Of a DNA stretch of 64,000 nt, positions 1 through 9,603 are shown piece by piece; within the stretch, counting starts at the first letter, position 1, and every line of letters starts with the position of its first letter. This DNA is from Pseudomonas sp. MN1F (GTDB lineage: Bacteria; Pseudomonadota; Gammaproteobacteria; Pseudomonadales; Pseudomonadaceae). The position numbers and the translations under genes were made by a program. Below the pieces are notes generated by a model. It did not search any database and was not told the DNA's origin. It saw only the letters and a list, made by a program, of their open reading frames with translations. Where the stretch lies: the NCBI RefSeq assembly GCF_009391885.1, contig NZ_VZII01000002.1, positions 1 to 64,000 on the forward strand, given 5' to 3'.

Positions 1-136
1 CACCGGCGGCCAGGTCACGGACGTCGTAGCCACGGTAGGTCAGGCCGGCACCGGCCTGGCCCACGGTCGACAGTGCGGTCTGCCCAGCCACCTGACCACG
101 CAAGCCTGCGCCACTGAGTACTTTTGCTTCGGCCAT
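1..136 (-). CDS. prpC: 2-methylcitrate synthase, N-terminus only
   Basis: First 45 residues of a gene that leaves the window. They begin MAEAKVLSGAGLRGQ and run through a TYRGYDVRDLA segment, the usual opening of pseudomonad 2-methylcitrate synthase. The enzyme condenses propionyl-CoA with oxaloacetate in the methylcitrate cycle. The ATG (complement of 134-136) lies 57 bases past the stop of prpB on the same strand, so the two genes should be one operon, prpB first. The call rests on a short stretch but is strengthened by the neighbour. Confidence 0.85.
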   Translation of the reverse strand, partial: MAEAKVLSGAGLRGQVAGQTALSTVGQAGAGLTYRGYDVRDLAAG

Positions 137-192
137 GAGTTACTCCACCCTTGAATTTCCTGTTGAAGGCTAATCATTAGTCCTGAAGCCAC

Positions 193-1080
193 TCAGCCCT
201 TTTTCTGGGCAAACAACGCATCGAGGCTCTGCTCGAAGGCGTGGTAACCAATGGCATGGTAGAGCTCCATGCGGGTCTGCATGGTGTCGATCACGTACTT
301 CTGCGTGCCGTCGCGTCGCAGTGCGGTATAGACGTTCTCGGCAGCCTTGTTCATGGCACGGAACGCCGACAGCGGGTACAACACCAGCGACACGTCGACC
401 GAGGCCAATTCTTCGGTGGTGTACAGCGGCGTGGCGCCGAATTCGGTGATGTTGGCCAGGATCGGTGCCTGCACCCGGTCGGCGAAGGTCTTGTACATCG
501 AAAGCTCGGTGATGGCTTCCGGGAAGATCATGTCGGCGCCAGCCTCGATACAGGCGGCAGCGCGGTCTAGGGCCGCGTTCAGGCCTTCCACCGCCAGAGC
601 GTCGGTACGCGCCATGATCACGAAGCTGTCATCGATGCGGGCATCCACCGCTGCCTTGATACGGTCGACCATCTCCTGCTGGGTGACGATCTCCTTGTTC
701 GGGCGATGGCCGCAGCGCTTGGCGCCGACCTGGTCCTCGATGTGGATCGCCGCGGCACCGAACTTGCACATCGAACGCACGGTGCGGGCGACGTTGAAGG
801 CCGAAGCGCCGAAACCGGTGTCGACATCCACCAGCAAGGGCACGTCGCAGACGTCGGTGATGCGGCGCACATCGGTCAGCACGTCATCCAGGCCACTGAT
901 GCCCAGGTCTGGCAGGCCCAGGGAGCCTGCGGCCACACCGCCACCGGACAGGTAGATGGCCTTGAAACCGGCACGCTTGGCCAGCAACGCATGGTTGGCG
1001 TTGATAGCGCCGACCACTTGCAGGGGATGTTCGGCGGCTACGGCATCGCGGAAACGCTTACCAGCAGTAAGTAAAGTCAT
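193..1080 (-). CDS. prpB: 2-methylisocitrate lyase
   Basis: Splits 2-methylisocitrate into pyruvate and succinate, the last step of propionate breakdown. The 295-residue product has the isocitrate-lyase/PEP-mutase barrel. It carries the signature KRCGHRPNK with the catalytic cysteine (near residue 120) and a VDVDTGFG metal-site segment. An ATG 12 bases further upstream is in frame, but the start used here has a GGAGG box 6-7 bases before it, so it is preferred. In many pseudomonads a GntR-type prpR sits just upstream; here the upstream kilobase has no gene and then a chemoreceptor. Confidence 0.93.
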   Translation of the reverse strand: MTLLTAGKRFRDAVAAEHPLQVVGAINANHALLAKRAGFKAIYLSGGGVAAGSLGLPDLGISGLDDVLTDVRRITDVCDVPLLVDVDTGFGASAFNVARTVRSMCKFGAAAIHIEDQVGAKRCGHRPNKEIVTQQEMVDRIKAAVDARIDDSFVIMARTDALAVEGLNAALDRAAACIEAGADMIFPEAITELSMYKTFADRVQAPILANITEFGATPLYTTEELASVDVSLVLYPLSAFRAMNKAAENVYTALRRDGTQKYVIDTMQTRMELYHAIGYHAFEQSLDALFAQKKG

Positions 1081-1467
1081 TCGTACCTCCATCGTTGTTG
1101 AAAATAGCGGTCAGCGAACAACATTCGGCAACACTGAGCGAACATCGATGTAGCGCCGCACCGGTAAAGCAGCCCGCAGACCGTTAAACCTCGTCTTGAG
1201 GGGCTGAAGTATCGTTTGCAGAGCTCAACAAAGGGGCCGGGGTAATAACACCTGCCACTACAAACTCATAGTTATCTCGCAATGCGCACCTCTAAAAATC
1301 ATGACGACAAACAAGCTCATTGCTGGCACATAACAGAGTGAGCCCAATGCATTAATGAAACCGCCCATTATTTATGGCTACTGCAGCGCTTGAGCACTTC
1401 ACCTTCACTGTCGAAATCTTGCATCAGAAGGCTCCGCCTGCTGACCGCCACTCCCGCACACTACCAC

Positions 1468-1661
1468 ATTGTCGACACATTATTGCAAGCAAAAAAACTC
1501 CGAACAACGCATAAATACGATAGACGAATTCAGCAGCAGTAAAATTCTGATATAAATCAATGAATTACGTGAATAAATGAAAATTTCACGCATGCCAAGC
1601 GTGAGCCTCCCAGCTAAAAAATCTACAAGCTGATGAGAAAAATCACAGATTGTCGACAATC
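1468..1661. promoter_or_regulatory. Two TTGTCGAC palindromes upstream of prpB (candidate PrpR operators)
   Basis: GATTGTCGACAATC at 1648-1661 is a perfect 14-base palindrome. ATTGTCGACAC at 1468-1478 repeats its core. From general knowledge, palindromes of the form ATTGTCGACAAT are the kind of site bound by GntR-type PrpR in pseudomonads. Their place upstream of prpB fits, though the sites lie 390-580 bases from the start codon, further than usual, and no GntR gene is adjacent. Confidence 0.5.
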
Positions 1662-2077
1662 AGCCCGAAACCCTGGCCCTGACACGCAGCCAAAGAAGCC
1701 CCCCCTTCCATTCGACGTTGTCTTCAAGCACAAGCCGACGCGCACGCCAATAAATCTAATGCGCGCATAAATTCTATTGACTTGCACACCATAATCGCAC
1801 CGCTGCATCATTCATGAACATATCATTAGTTAAAATCAAAAAAACAGAAAACAAAAACCATCACCCTACACCCACCCAACAAAACTAGCACCTCTAAAAC
1901 CTGAAGAGCCAAAGCCAACAAATTTAAAACCATTGAGACCATGAAAACATACAGCCTTAATCGATAACACCCCAAAGGCATAATTAGGGCTCATAGGCAC
2001 GCACTCTAAAATTAAAAACAGTAGAAGACCGCACACGGCTCGCCAAATTAGACAATCGTCAAAAAGCACGCACTCCT

Positions 2078-2086
2078 TGTTATAAT
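2078..2086 (+). promoter_or_regulatory. Extended -10 promoter element for the chemoreceptor
   Basis: TGTTATAAT is a perfect extended -10 (TGn plus TATAAT) about 90 bases before the chemoreceptor start. No good -35 is seen at 17 bases, which is tolerated for extended -10 promoters. Many chemoreceptors use sigma-28; no convincing sigma-28 element was seen. Confidence 0.4.
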
Positions 2087-2175
2087 CAAGTTTACTTTTA
2101 AAAACAAAAATTGAACACTATCGATACCATCGACATCTGCCGCACGTATGGAAAATAACAATTTGGGGAGCATCA

Positions 2176-4119
2176 ATGAACATCAAACAGAAACTAACCT
2201 GGGCATTTGCGGTTATTGCATGCCTGCCCGTCGTCCTTGTAGCCACCCTAGTAGTTCTCAACCTACGCGGCGAAGCCCGTGAAGAGTTCATTGATGGCAG
2301 CAGTCGCGAAATGCGCCAGGTCAGCAACGCGATGAGCATCTTCTTCCAGAGCATCCAGCAGAACGTCGACTACCTAGCGGCACAACCCTTAGTCGGCGTC
2401 ACTGGTAGCGATTTGAACAAGTTCATGAACGCTAACCCGTCGTACGAATTGGGCGAGCAGGACAAAAAATTACTTACCGTTTTCACTCGCCTAGCAGAAA
2501 CACACCCTAATTATGCCTATATATCCTATGGAACTAGCGACGGTGGTTACGTTGGCTGGCCAGCCGGCCAGAAGGTAAGCAACTACGATCCTCGCGTACG
2601 CCCATGGTATCAGCTGGCTATGTCAAACCCTGGCAAAACCCTTCGTACGGGAGCTTATTATTTTGCCGTAGATGATGCGGTGTTAGTCAGTACCGTACGA
2701 ACTGTAGCCAACCAGCTTGGTAACCCCGGGGGCGTAATCAACATTGATGTATCTCTCAAAGGGCTTACCAAAATCGTCAAAGAGATAAAATTGGGCGAGA
2801 AGGGCTATTTGATGCTGATGGAAGGGAACGGCAATGTGTTGGTTGATCCACGTGACGCCAACCACAACTTCAAGCAACTGGCCAGCTTCGGTGACGGCTA
2901 CGCCGAACTGGCCAAGGCCGGCAAAGGCTTGGTGGAGATCGAACTCAATGGCGTACGTTACATGGCCAACGTCTACCCCGACGAACAACTGGGTTGGACC
3001 TTCATCGGCCTGATCGAACAAAGCGAAGTGATGCAGACCACCACACGACTGACTTGGCTGATCGGCGCCATCGCCGTGGTGCTGGCCGTGCTGTTCGCCG
3101 TGGTCGGTGCGGCCTTCGCCAAGCTCATCGTGCGCCCGATCAACAGCGTCACCAACGGCCTGGAAGACATTGCCCAAGGCGAGGGTGATCTGACCCGCAA
3201 CCTGGAAATCCGTGGCCGCGACGAAACCGCGCAACTGGCCAGTTGGTTCAACCAGTTCCTGGGGTCCATCCGCACCCTGATTCAGCACATCGGTGCCGCC
3301 GCCGGCAAAATCCTCAGCACCTCCAACAGCTCCACCCGCGTCTCCAGCGACATGGCTGAAGCCGCCGGTCGCCAGCGTGAAGCCGTAGACATGGTGTCCA
3401 CCGCCTTCCACGAAATGGTTGCCACCGCCAACGAAGTGGCACGCTCTTGCAGCCAGGCAGCACAGTCGGCCGACAGCGGCCAACAACAGGCCCGCGAAGG
3501 CCAGCAACAGATCGATGCGGCGGTAAACAGCGTGGACCGCTTGAGCCAAGAGATCGAGCAGTCGGCGCAGTCGATCCAGCAACTGGAACGTGACAGCAAC
3601 GCTATCCAATCAATCCTCGGCACCATCCGCTCGATTGCCGAACAGACCAACCTGCTGGCGCTCAACGCCGCCATCGAAGCCGCCCGTGCCGGTGAGCAAG
3701 GCCGTGGCTTTGCCGTGGTCGCCGACGAAGTGCGGGCCTTGGCCAAGCGCACTGCCGACTCCACCGCCGAAATCGACGGCCTGCTCGGCAACTTGGCCAG
3801 CCGCACGGCCGAAGTGGCCGATCAGATGCATGCCAGCCTGGAAGTGTCGCAGCAGTCGGTAAGCCGAATCGGCCTGGCCCGCGACAGCTTCGGGCAAATC
3901 CGTGAGTCGGTGGATGTGATCCGCGACATGAACACGCAGATCGCCACGGCCGCCGAGGAACAGCACCAAGTGGCCGAGGACATCAACCGGCACATCAGCC
4001 AGATTCACGGGGACGCCCAACTGGTGGCCGAACTGGCCCAGGCCGCACGGGTGGATTCGGAGAGCCTGGCCGGATTGTCCAATGAGTTGGATGCGCTCGT
4101 GCGCAGGTTCCGAACATGA
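2176..4119 (+). CDS. Methyl-accepting chemotaxis protein with dCache sensor
   Basis: Inner-membrane chemoreceptor of 647 residues. It has a TM segment at about 10-30, a periplasmic dCache_1 sensor (about 35-280), a second TM (about 292-315), HAMP, and a long cytoplasmic coiled coil. The signalling hairpin tip [19 protein letters not shown] lies at about 490-510. The sensor has [12 protein letters not shown] (about 139-150), matching the Y-x4-R-x-W-Y motif of dCache domains that bind amino acids or amines, with aspartates downstream (VDDAV, NIDVS). Ligand specificity cannot be assigned further. The sensor-coding part (to about 2870) uses many TTA, GTT and ATA codons. The HAMP and signalling part is uniformly GC-rich, suggesting a recombinant gene. 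Confidence 0.92.
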   Translation: MNIKQKLTWAFAVIACLPVVLVATLVVLNLRGEAREEFIDGSSREMRQVSNAMSIFFQSIQQNVDYLAAQPLVGVTGSDLNKFMNANPSYELGEQDKKLLTVFTRLAETHPNYAYISYGTSDGGYVGWPAGQKVSNYDPRVRPWYQLAMSNPGKTLRTGAYYFAVDDAVLVSTVRTVANQLGNPGGVINIDVSLKGLTKIVKEIKLGEKGYLMLMEGNGNVLVDPRDANHNFKQLASFGDGYAELAKAGKGLVEIELNGVRYMANVYPDEQLGWTFIGLIEQSEVMQTTTRLTWLIGAIAVVLAVLFAVVGAAFAKLIVRPINSVTNGLEDIAQGEGDLTRNLEIRGRDETAQLASWFNQFLGSIRTLIQHIGAAAGKILSTSNSSTRVSSDMAEAAGRQREAVDMVSTAFHEMVATANEVARSCSQAAQSADSGQQQAREGQQQIDAAVNSVDRLSQEIEQSAQSIQQLERDSNAIQSILGTIRSIAEQTNLLALNAAIEAARAGEQGRGFAVVADEVRALAKRTADSTAEIDGLLGNLASRTAEVADQMHASLEVSQQSVSRIGLARDSFGQIRESVDVIRDMNTQIATAAEEQHQVAEDINRHISQIHGDAQLVAELAQAARVDSESLAGLSNELDALVRRFRT

Positions 4120-4324
4120 TAGCACCGTGCATGTAACTTCCTGGTAACAGTTGCCCTCTCAGAGGGATCGCTTCTTTAGGGACGAGGCAGGTCGAAGGAA
4201 TCGACTAATTTGGGATGCCATTCCTTGCCGAGGTCTCAGAAAACTTAACCCTAGTACGTTCAGCCCATTTAATGAATGCACCGCGTAGAGCCTTACTGAC
4301 CTCGGACACCTTTAGGGGGAAATG

Positions 4325-4690
4325 ACCGCCACCCAAGGGTGCTTGATAAGCAGGCAACGACGCACCTCCACACCCGAGCTTAAGCGCAAAACTACCAAGC
4401 TAGTTCTCGATCAGGGCTACAGCCACTTAAAAGCCGCACGGTCACAGGGCCTGATCGAGTCGGTGCAATGCCGCCGGATGAGTCAACCCCTATCAGAGCG
4501 CGGCTTTACTTAGCCAACGAGCAAAGTGCTGACACCCAAGCAGCAGAGGACTTACGGGCTGAAGGCTCGGATCAACAGCTTGCCATGGGAAAATCTAGTT
4601 AAAAAGCCACTGCGCACTTGATGACCAAGGAGCATGAGCGCTTGCGCTGATTGATCAGCTCCGCCGTGAGGAGTCGATCGAGTTACAAGC
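4325..4690 (+). pseudogene. Decayed IS3-family transposase remnant
   Basis: Frame 4322-4513 reads RQRRTSTPELKRKTTKLVLDQ and GYSHLKAARSQG, a clear IS3-type OrfA helix-turn-helix. After a frameshift the text continues LTPKQQRTYGLKARINSL and then KKATALLMTKEHERLR, the usual OrfA tail running into OrfB. A trace of the OrfB start (LIDQLRREESIEL-like) follows. At least two frameshifts and a stop make it inactive. It differs from the IS3 element at 23 kb. It is an old insertion scar between the chemoreceptor and cluster A. Confidence 0.65.
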
Positions 4691-5017
4691 TTGACGTTTG
4701 ACGTGTACCCAGGAAAAGCCTGGCACTTTCCGCCCAAAATCCGCAGGGGATGAACTGGACAGGTAAACGCTGAGTCGATCTCCCGCAATTCCCCACCTCC
4801 TCAGGCCAAGAGTATGGGGTTGTCGAACGCCCATCCGAATCCAGCCTCCCCTCCCCCCCATTCCCCCTCTCTCATCCTGCACCCCGCACTGCACTGGGCG
4901 GCAGCCAGGCAGCGAAAACAGAAAACGCCAAAAAAAAACACAAAAAACTTGAAACAGGACATATTTCAAGACTAATCTGCGGAAACCGGAAAACAAAAAC
5001 CAACCTGGAGACGAAAA

Positions 5018-6085
5018 ATGAAGATCAGCCTGTTGCAAGAAGGCGAAACCATCCAAGGCGTCAGTGTTGCACAGCGTTATCAGGAAATGATCGCTGAGGC
5101 ATGCCTAGCCGATAAGCTTGGCTTCTACGCTTGGGGCACATCTGAGCAACACTTCAACCCTCCAAAATTCACGGTTTCCGCACCTGAAGTGCTCTATGCA
5201 GCCATCGCCGCGCAAACCAAGGACATCAAACTGCGCACCATGTGCGCGGTCATGCTGCAGTGGAACCATCCAATCCTGGTGGCCGAGCGCACTTCGACAC
5301 TGGATATTGTCTCCAACGGCCGCGCCGAAATTGCAACTGCTCGCTCCAACAACCTGGTTACCCTTGAAGCCTTTGGCGTCGATCCAAGCACCACCCGCGC
5401 GCAGTGGGAAGATGGCATGGAAGTGCTGGTCAAGGCCTTTGCCGACGAAACACTGCAACATGAAGGGCCGATCTGGAACATTCCTCCTCGCACCATCGTT
5501 CCACGCCCACTGCAAACTCCACACCCGCCGATCTATGTCTCGGCTTCCAGCGTCCAGACCCACAGCAACGCGGGTGAGCGCGGTATCGGCGTACTGAGCT
5601 TCGAGAACTACTTCGGCTTCGACTACCTCCAGGAATGTATCGATGCCTATCGTGCCGGCCTGGCCACCAACAAAAGCACCATTCCACGCCGCACGGAGCA
5701 AGCCGGGCTGTATGTTGCCACCGCCTTCTGCGACACCACGCGTGCTCGTGCGGTAGACATCGCCCGCAATGTCACCACCAGCTACTTCAAGTTCATCATC
5801 GACCTGTATGCCCCGCTCGGTAAGAAGGGCTCTTACGAGTACCTGGATGGCCGCATGCTGCGCTTGCTCGAACACGAAGGCGACATGGACTTCCTGATTT
5901 CGGAAACGCCTTCGGTAATGGTTGGCGACCCGGATGACTTCATCAAGCGCATCCGCCAACTCGAACAAATGGGCATTGACGAAATTCTGCTGCGCATCGA
6001 TGGCATTCCACACGAAGACATCATGCGTTCCATCGAACTGATCGGTCGCGAGGTCATGCCTGTCATCAATGGGGGTGGCAAATGA
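5018..6085 (+). CDS. Luciferase-like FMN-dependent monooxygenase
   Basis: Flavin monooxygenase of the bacterial-luciferase (LLM) superfamily, 355 residues, TIM-barrel. Motifs seen: WGTSEQHF near residue 37, the flavin-site stretch GRAEIATARSNN near 103, and PPIYVSASS. Such enzymes use FMNH2 from a partner reductase and O2 to hydroxylate or open small organic substrates. The partner reductase starts inside the last codon (ATGA overlap), so the two are translationally coupled. The gene opens a four-gene run ending in an aldehyde dehydrogenase. A GGAG box precedes the ATG. The two-component layout recalls RutA/RutF of uracil oxidation, but the other rut genes are absent and the substrate is unknown. 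Confidence 0.85.
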   Translation: MKISLLQEGETIQGVSVAQRYQEMIAEACLADKLGFYAWGTSEQHFNPPKFTVSAPEVLYAAIAAQTKDIKLRTMCAVMLQWNHPILVAERTSTLDIVSNGRAEIATARSNNLVTLEAFGVDPSTTRAQWEDGMEVLVKAFADETLQHEGPIWNIPPRTIVPRPLQTPHPPIYVSASSVQTHSNAGERGIGVLSFENYFGFDYLQECIDAYRAGLATNKSTIPRRTEQAGLYVATAFCDTTRARAVDIARNVTTSYFKFIIDLYAPLGKKGSYEYLDGRMLRLLEHEGDMDFLISETPSVMVGDPDDFIKRIRQLEQMGIDEILLRIDGIPHEDIMRSIELIGREVMPVINGGGK

Positions 6086-6612
6086 GCCAAGTCCAACTGA
6101 AAGCGCCAATCGAGGCGGCAGGTATCGACCTTCAGGTATTCAAGGATGCCATGGCCGACTTTCCGGCAGCGGTCACGATCATCACCACTTGGGACGATAA
6201 TGGCCAACCGGTCGGTGCGACGCTCTCCGCCGTCTCGTCGCTGTCTGCCTCCCCACCAATGATGCTGGCGTGCTTCGATCGCAAGTCGAAGACCCTTGAA
6301 TACCTGAAAGCAGGCAAGCCCTTTTTGATTCACGTGCTGGGCGAAGGCCAGGAAGAACTGGCCATGCTGTTTGCGGGTAAGTCCACAGATAAATTCGCTG
6401 CTGTCAGCTGGCACCGAGGTGAACTTGGCCTGCCAACACTGAGCGACGCCAATTGCGCGCTGGCGTGCGAGGTCGCAGATGTTTTGCCAGGCGGTGATCA
6501 CCTGATAGTGACCGGACACATCCGCCATATCGACCATAACCGCGAGCAGCTACCGCTTCTGTATCACCGCCGCAAAATGTTCGGCGTGCCACAACAGGCA
6601 GCGCAAGCATGA
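6082..6612 (+). CDS. NAD(P)H:flavin reductase, RutF/HpaC-like
   Basis: 176 residues of the flavin-reductase-like split-barrel domain. The typical opening is FKDAMADFPAAVTIITTW (about 17-34), followed by GATLSAVSSLSASPPMMLACFDRKS. It supplies reduced flavin to the monooxygenase encoded immediately upstream, with which it overlaps by four bases. It also overlaps the next gene by four bases (ATGA), so stoichiometric translation is likely. The central catalytic segment is unbroken and the length is normal for the family. Confidence 0.87.
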   Translation: MSQVQLKAPIEAAGIDLQVFKDAMADFPAAVTIITTWDDNGQPVGATLSAVSSLSASPPMMLACFDRKSKTLEYLKAGKPFLIHVLGEGQEELAMLFAGKSTDKFAAVSWHRGELGLPTLSDANCALACEVADVLPGGDHLIVTGHIRHIDHNREQLPLLYHRRKMFGVPQQAAQA

Positions 6613-6911
6613 AGCGGGTGGTGGTGGTTTATGGCATTCCCATAGACACGTGCGCATTCGAGCGCCACTACCGCGACGTGCACGTGCCGCTGGTAAAGCA
6701 AATGCCTCTGCTGGCCGGCTTCGAAGCCAGCCTCAGTGATGCAGGCGCCGATGCCGAGAACTGGCATGCCATCGCGATCTTGACCTACCGCGACCAGGCC
6801 GATCTGGACACTTCACTGGCATCCCCCGAAGGCGTTGCCGCCGTTCAGGACGTTGGCAATTTTGCTAGCGGCGGCTGCCAGATCTACACCTGCGAATTTG
6901 AAAGCTTCTAA
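6609..6911 (+). CDS. EthD-type dimeric alpha/beta-barrel protein
   Basis: 100-residue ferredoxin-like single-domain protein. The opening VVYGIPIDTCAFERHYRDVH and VPLVKQMPLL is the EthD/DABB signature (x-Y-x-x-P-x-D-x-x-x-F-x-x-H-Y). EthD proteins accompany many oxidative degradation systems. Some act as small isomerases or decarboxylases, others have no known activity. It is coupled to the flavin reductase by an ATGA overlap. A role on the monooxygenase product is an inference from position. Confidence 0.72.
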   Translation: MKRVVVVYGIPIDTCAFERHYRDVHVPLVKQMPLLAGFEASLSDAGADAENWHAIAILTYRDQADLDTSLASPEGVAAVQDVGNFASGGCQIYTCEFESF

Positions 6912-6935
6912 AAACAATCAGAGTGAGGCCTTGCC

Positions 6936-8438
6936 ATGAATCTACCACTGGACCCTTTGAAACACCTGAGCGTCAACGCTCGGGCCTTTTTGAAGCAGCC
7001 AATGAAGCTGATGATTGACAATCAGTTCGTAGACGCTTGCGAAGGTAAAGTATTTCCTACCTATGACCCTGCGACCAGCCAGCTGATCGCTAATGTTTCC
7101 GAAGCAGGGATCGCCGATGTAGAAGTAGCGGTTGCGTCCGCCAACCGTGCACTGGTTGGGCCTTGGGCGAAAATGCTGCCAAACGAGCGAGAAGCGATTA
7201 TCCGCCGGCTGGCCGACCTTATCGAAAAACACGCCGATGACCTCGCCCAGATCGAGAGCCTGGACAGCGGCAAACCTGCCGCCCAAATCCGCGCAGTAGA
7301 CATTGAACTTTCGATTGGCGCACTGCGCTACAACGCTGGCTGGCCAACCAAACTGCACGGTCAGACAATTCCGGTCAGCGCTCCGGAAATGCACGTCTAT
7401 ACACGTCGCGAACCGCTGGGGGTAATTGCGGCCATCGTGCCGTGGAACTTCCCACTCTGCCAAGCCTGCTTCAAGCTGGCTCCTGCATTGGCAGCCGGCT
7501 GCACTGTCGTACTCAAGCCTGCCGAGCAGACTCCTCTGTCCGCTCTGTTCCTGGCTAATCTGGCAATCGAGGCGGGCCTTCCACCTGGTGTACTGAACGT
7601 GCTGCCTGGCTTCGGAAAAGTGGCAGGACAAGCACTTGTGGAACACCCTGGCGTAGCAAAGATTGCCTTCACCGGCTCCGAAGCCGTGGGCAAGCACATC
7701 GTGCGCACTGCCGCCAGCGATCTCAAGCACGTGTCCATGGAACTGGGCGGCAAGAACCCCAACGTCATCTTTGCCGATGCTGATCTGGACAAGGCTGCAG
7801 CAAGCGCTGCGATGGCGATTTTCTTCTACTCCGGCCAAGTTTGCGCCGCCGGCTCACGGCTGATGGTTGAGCGCAAGGTCTACGAGCGGGTGCTGGAAAT
7901 CGTCATGGCTGAAACAGCGAAGCTCAAAGTTGGGCATGGCCTTTCTCCAGATACGTTCCTTGGCCCACTTATTTCGGCAGATCAGTTCTCCAGGGTCAGC
8001 GGCTTTGTCGAGCGCGCAAAAGCACAAGGCATTGAGTGCGTGATGGGCGGCAACAAAGCAGGTGGTGCACTGTCCGACGGACACTTCCTGGAGCCAACCA
8101 TCCTGCTGAATGCTTCCGATAACCAGGAGGTCGTGGCCGACGAAATTTTTGGCCCGGTATTAGTGGTCCAGACATTCGACTCGATCGACGAACTCACCAC
8201 CCGCGCCAACAACACCGGCTTTGGCCTTTCGGCCGGTGTCTGGACGCGCGACGTCGGCAAAGCACATAAGGTGGCTGCCGCGCTGCAGGCTGGTACGGTC
8301 TGGATCAATACCTACGGCAACTTCGACTGTGCTGCGCCGTGGGGGGGCTACAAGCAGTCTGGTTATGGCCGTGACAACGGAGCGGAAGGCATCGAGAAAT
8401 TCCTTCAGACCAAGACTGTATGGACCAACTGTAATTGA
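6936..8438 (+). CDS. NAD(P)-dependent aldehyde dehydrogenase
   Basis: 500-residue ALDH-superfamily enzyme. It has the nucleotide-site segment AIVPWNFPLCQACFKLAPAL (about 167-186), FTGSEAVGK, the catalytic glutamate in SMELGGKNP (about 268-276), and the catalytic cysteine in YSGQVCAAGSR (about 302-312). It ends with the standard PWGGYKQSGYGR segment. It would oxidise an aldehyde released by the upstream monooxygenase to the acid, a reading that depends on operon position only. A strong terminator follows. Confidence 0.9.
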   Translation: MNLPLDPLKHLSVNARAFLKQPMKLMIDNQFVDACEGKVFPTYDPATSQLIANVSEAGIADVEVAVASANRALVGPWAKMLPNEREAIIRRLADLIEKHADDLAQIESLDSGKPAAQIRAVDIELSIGALRYNAGWPTKLHGQTIPVSAPEMHVYTRREPLGVIAAIVPWNFPLCQACFKLAPALAAGCTVVLKPAEQTPLSALFLANLAIEAGLPPGVLNVLPGFGKVAGQALVEHPGVAKIAFTGSEAVGKHIVRTAASDLKHVSMELGGKNPNVIFADADLDKAAASAAMAIFFYSGQVCAAGSRLMVERKVYERVLEIVMAETAKLKVGHGLSPDTFLGPLISADQFSRVSGFVERAKAQGIECVMGGNKAGGALSDGHFLEPTILLNASDNQEVVADEIFGPVLVVQTFDSIDELTTRANNTGFGLSAGVWTRDVGKAHKVAAALQAGTVWINTYGNFDCAAPWGGYKQSGYGRDNGAEGIEKFLQTKTVWTNCN

Positions 8439-8447
8439 TACCGTGCT

Positions 8448-8471
8448 GGAGCCATTCCCACGAATGGCTCC
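8448..8471 (+). terminator. 10-bp perfect hairpin after the aldehyde dehydrogenase
   Basis: GGAGCCATTC, four-base loop, GAATGGCTCC, just after the stop codon. There is no T-run, so it is more likely an mRNA-stabilising or transcription-pausing hairpin placed before the true terminator 35 bases on. Confidence 0.45.
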
Positions 8472-8505
8472 GATACGTCTTCGCAGGAGCTTGAATCACC
8501 CTTTT

Positions 8506-8531
8506 AGCCGACCACCTGGTCGGCTTTTTTT
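8506..8531 (+). terminator. Intrinsic terminator, end of the monooxygenase operon
   Basis: AGCCGACC, loop ACCT, GGTCGGCT, followed by seven T. It sits between the convergent aldehyde dehydrogenase and Lrp-type gene. Confidence 0.8.
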
Positions 8532-9541
8532 CAGACTCGATCAGACCCTAGCCGCTTGTACAGAAGATCGATGTACGGGAAGCTTTCGATTCGTTCGATA
8601 CCCTCCACCATCCGTAAGGAGTCGTCAATCAACTCGAACAGGGACGCCCGCGACGCACACACCACTTCAACAAATAGGTCGAATCTGCCGGCACAAATCG
8701 TGATGTAGGAAACATTATCGAGCGCCCGCAGACGCTCAGCCACATCCTTGACACGCACCCCGGGGCGTACGGTAATCGCCACCCAAGCCAGCGCTCTCTG
8801 CTCAAGGTTCATTGGGCTGGTGATCGCCATGATATTGAGCAACCCCGATTCGAGAAGCGCATTCAGCCGCCCCCGAACCTGGGATTCAGAGATGTCCAGC
8901 GCGATCGCGATGTTCTTCAGGGGGGCTCGACCATCGAAACTGAGCTCTCGCACAATCTTGCGGTCAACCTCATCCATCTCCCTGCTCAAGACGCCCGGCG
9001 TCTGCGAAGTCGGCGCACGGCCGAAGAACTGCGCCCTCTGGTAAAAAACGCTGTAATAGGGAAAGACCTCAATGCCCTTAACGCCTTGTAATACGGCGAC
9101 CTGGCTATCCAGAATCCGCTGCATCCGCCCCATGTCTGAACAGATGATTTCCACGAAAAGCGGAAAACGACCAGTGGTGGTAACAACGTAATCGACCTCG
9201 GCAATTCCTATCAGCGCCTCCGCCACGGCGGAGACCGGTGCTGTCAGGTCCAAGCTAATACCCATCAGCGCACCTGCCTGGAACCCCAGCGAAGCGGGAT
9301 CCGTCAGTGCCACGATCTGAATGACGTTCTGCTCCAGCAATTGGTGCACTCGATTGCGGACTGTCCGCTCGGAAATGTTCAGTTCACGTGCGATGGCGAC
9401 AAAGGGGCGGCGTCCATCTTCTTGCAGATGTGCAATGATTTCTCGATCGGTCGCGGACAAGGGCTGCTCTGAAAGCGGCCCATGCCCCGTCGGCTGAAGT
9501 CGTGTAACGGAAGGTGCTTCTCGCAGATCGGCTATGTTCAT
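8531..9541 (-). CDS. Tandem-domain Lrp/AsnC transcriptional regulator
   Basis: 336 residues holding two complete Lrp/AsnC units: HTH (about 28-75, with ISERTVRNRV) plus RAM ligand domain, then HTH (about 190-235, with ISESQVRGRL) plus RAM (LAWVAITVRPG, FVEVVCASR). Ordinary Lrp proteins are about 150-160 residues, so this is a duplicated, fused form. It probably senses the cluster's substrate or product and controls the divergent and convergent catabolic genes; that is inferred from position. It lies 62 bases downstream of the RibB-like gene on the same strand. Confidence 0.85.
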   Translation of the reverse strand: MNIADLREAPSVTRLQPTGHGPLSEQPLSATDREIIAHLQEDGRRPFVAIARELNISERTVRNRVHQLLEQNVIQIVALTDPASLGFQAGALMGISLDLTAPVSAVAEALIGIAEVDYVVTTTGRFPLFVEIICSDMGRMQRILDSQVAVLQGVKGIEVFPYYSVFYQRAQFFGRAPTSQTPGVLSREMDEVDRKIVRELSFDGRAPLKNIAIALDISESQVRGRLNALLESGLLNIMAITSPMNLEQRALAWVAITVRPGVRVKDVAERLRALDNVSYITICAGRFDLFVEVVCASRASLFELIDDSLRMVEGIERIESFPYIDLLYKRLGSDRV

Positions 9542-9603
9542 GTCGTTGACGGTCTAGAAGGCAGATGGCGGTATTATCCACCGCCACCTCTATCGGGCAA
9601 GTG

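Larger units (their letters stand above)
1081..2175. other. Gene-free, AT-rich gap between prpB and the chemoreceptor
   Basis: About 1.1 kb with no convincing gene. Base composition becomes clearly AT-richer from about 1480 on. It holds the probable prp operators at 1468-1478 and 1648-1661 and a promoter-like element near 2080. Two short open frames on the minus strand (1623-1811, 1866-2069) have no recognisable motif or good ribosome site and are not taken as genes. Confidence 0.6.

Noticed and set aside
2683..3609. 308-codon minus-strand frame opposite the chemoreceptor
   Set aside because: Shadow of a GC-rich gene; low-complexity text with no domain, while the plus strand has full chemoreceptor motifs.
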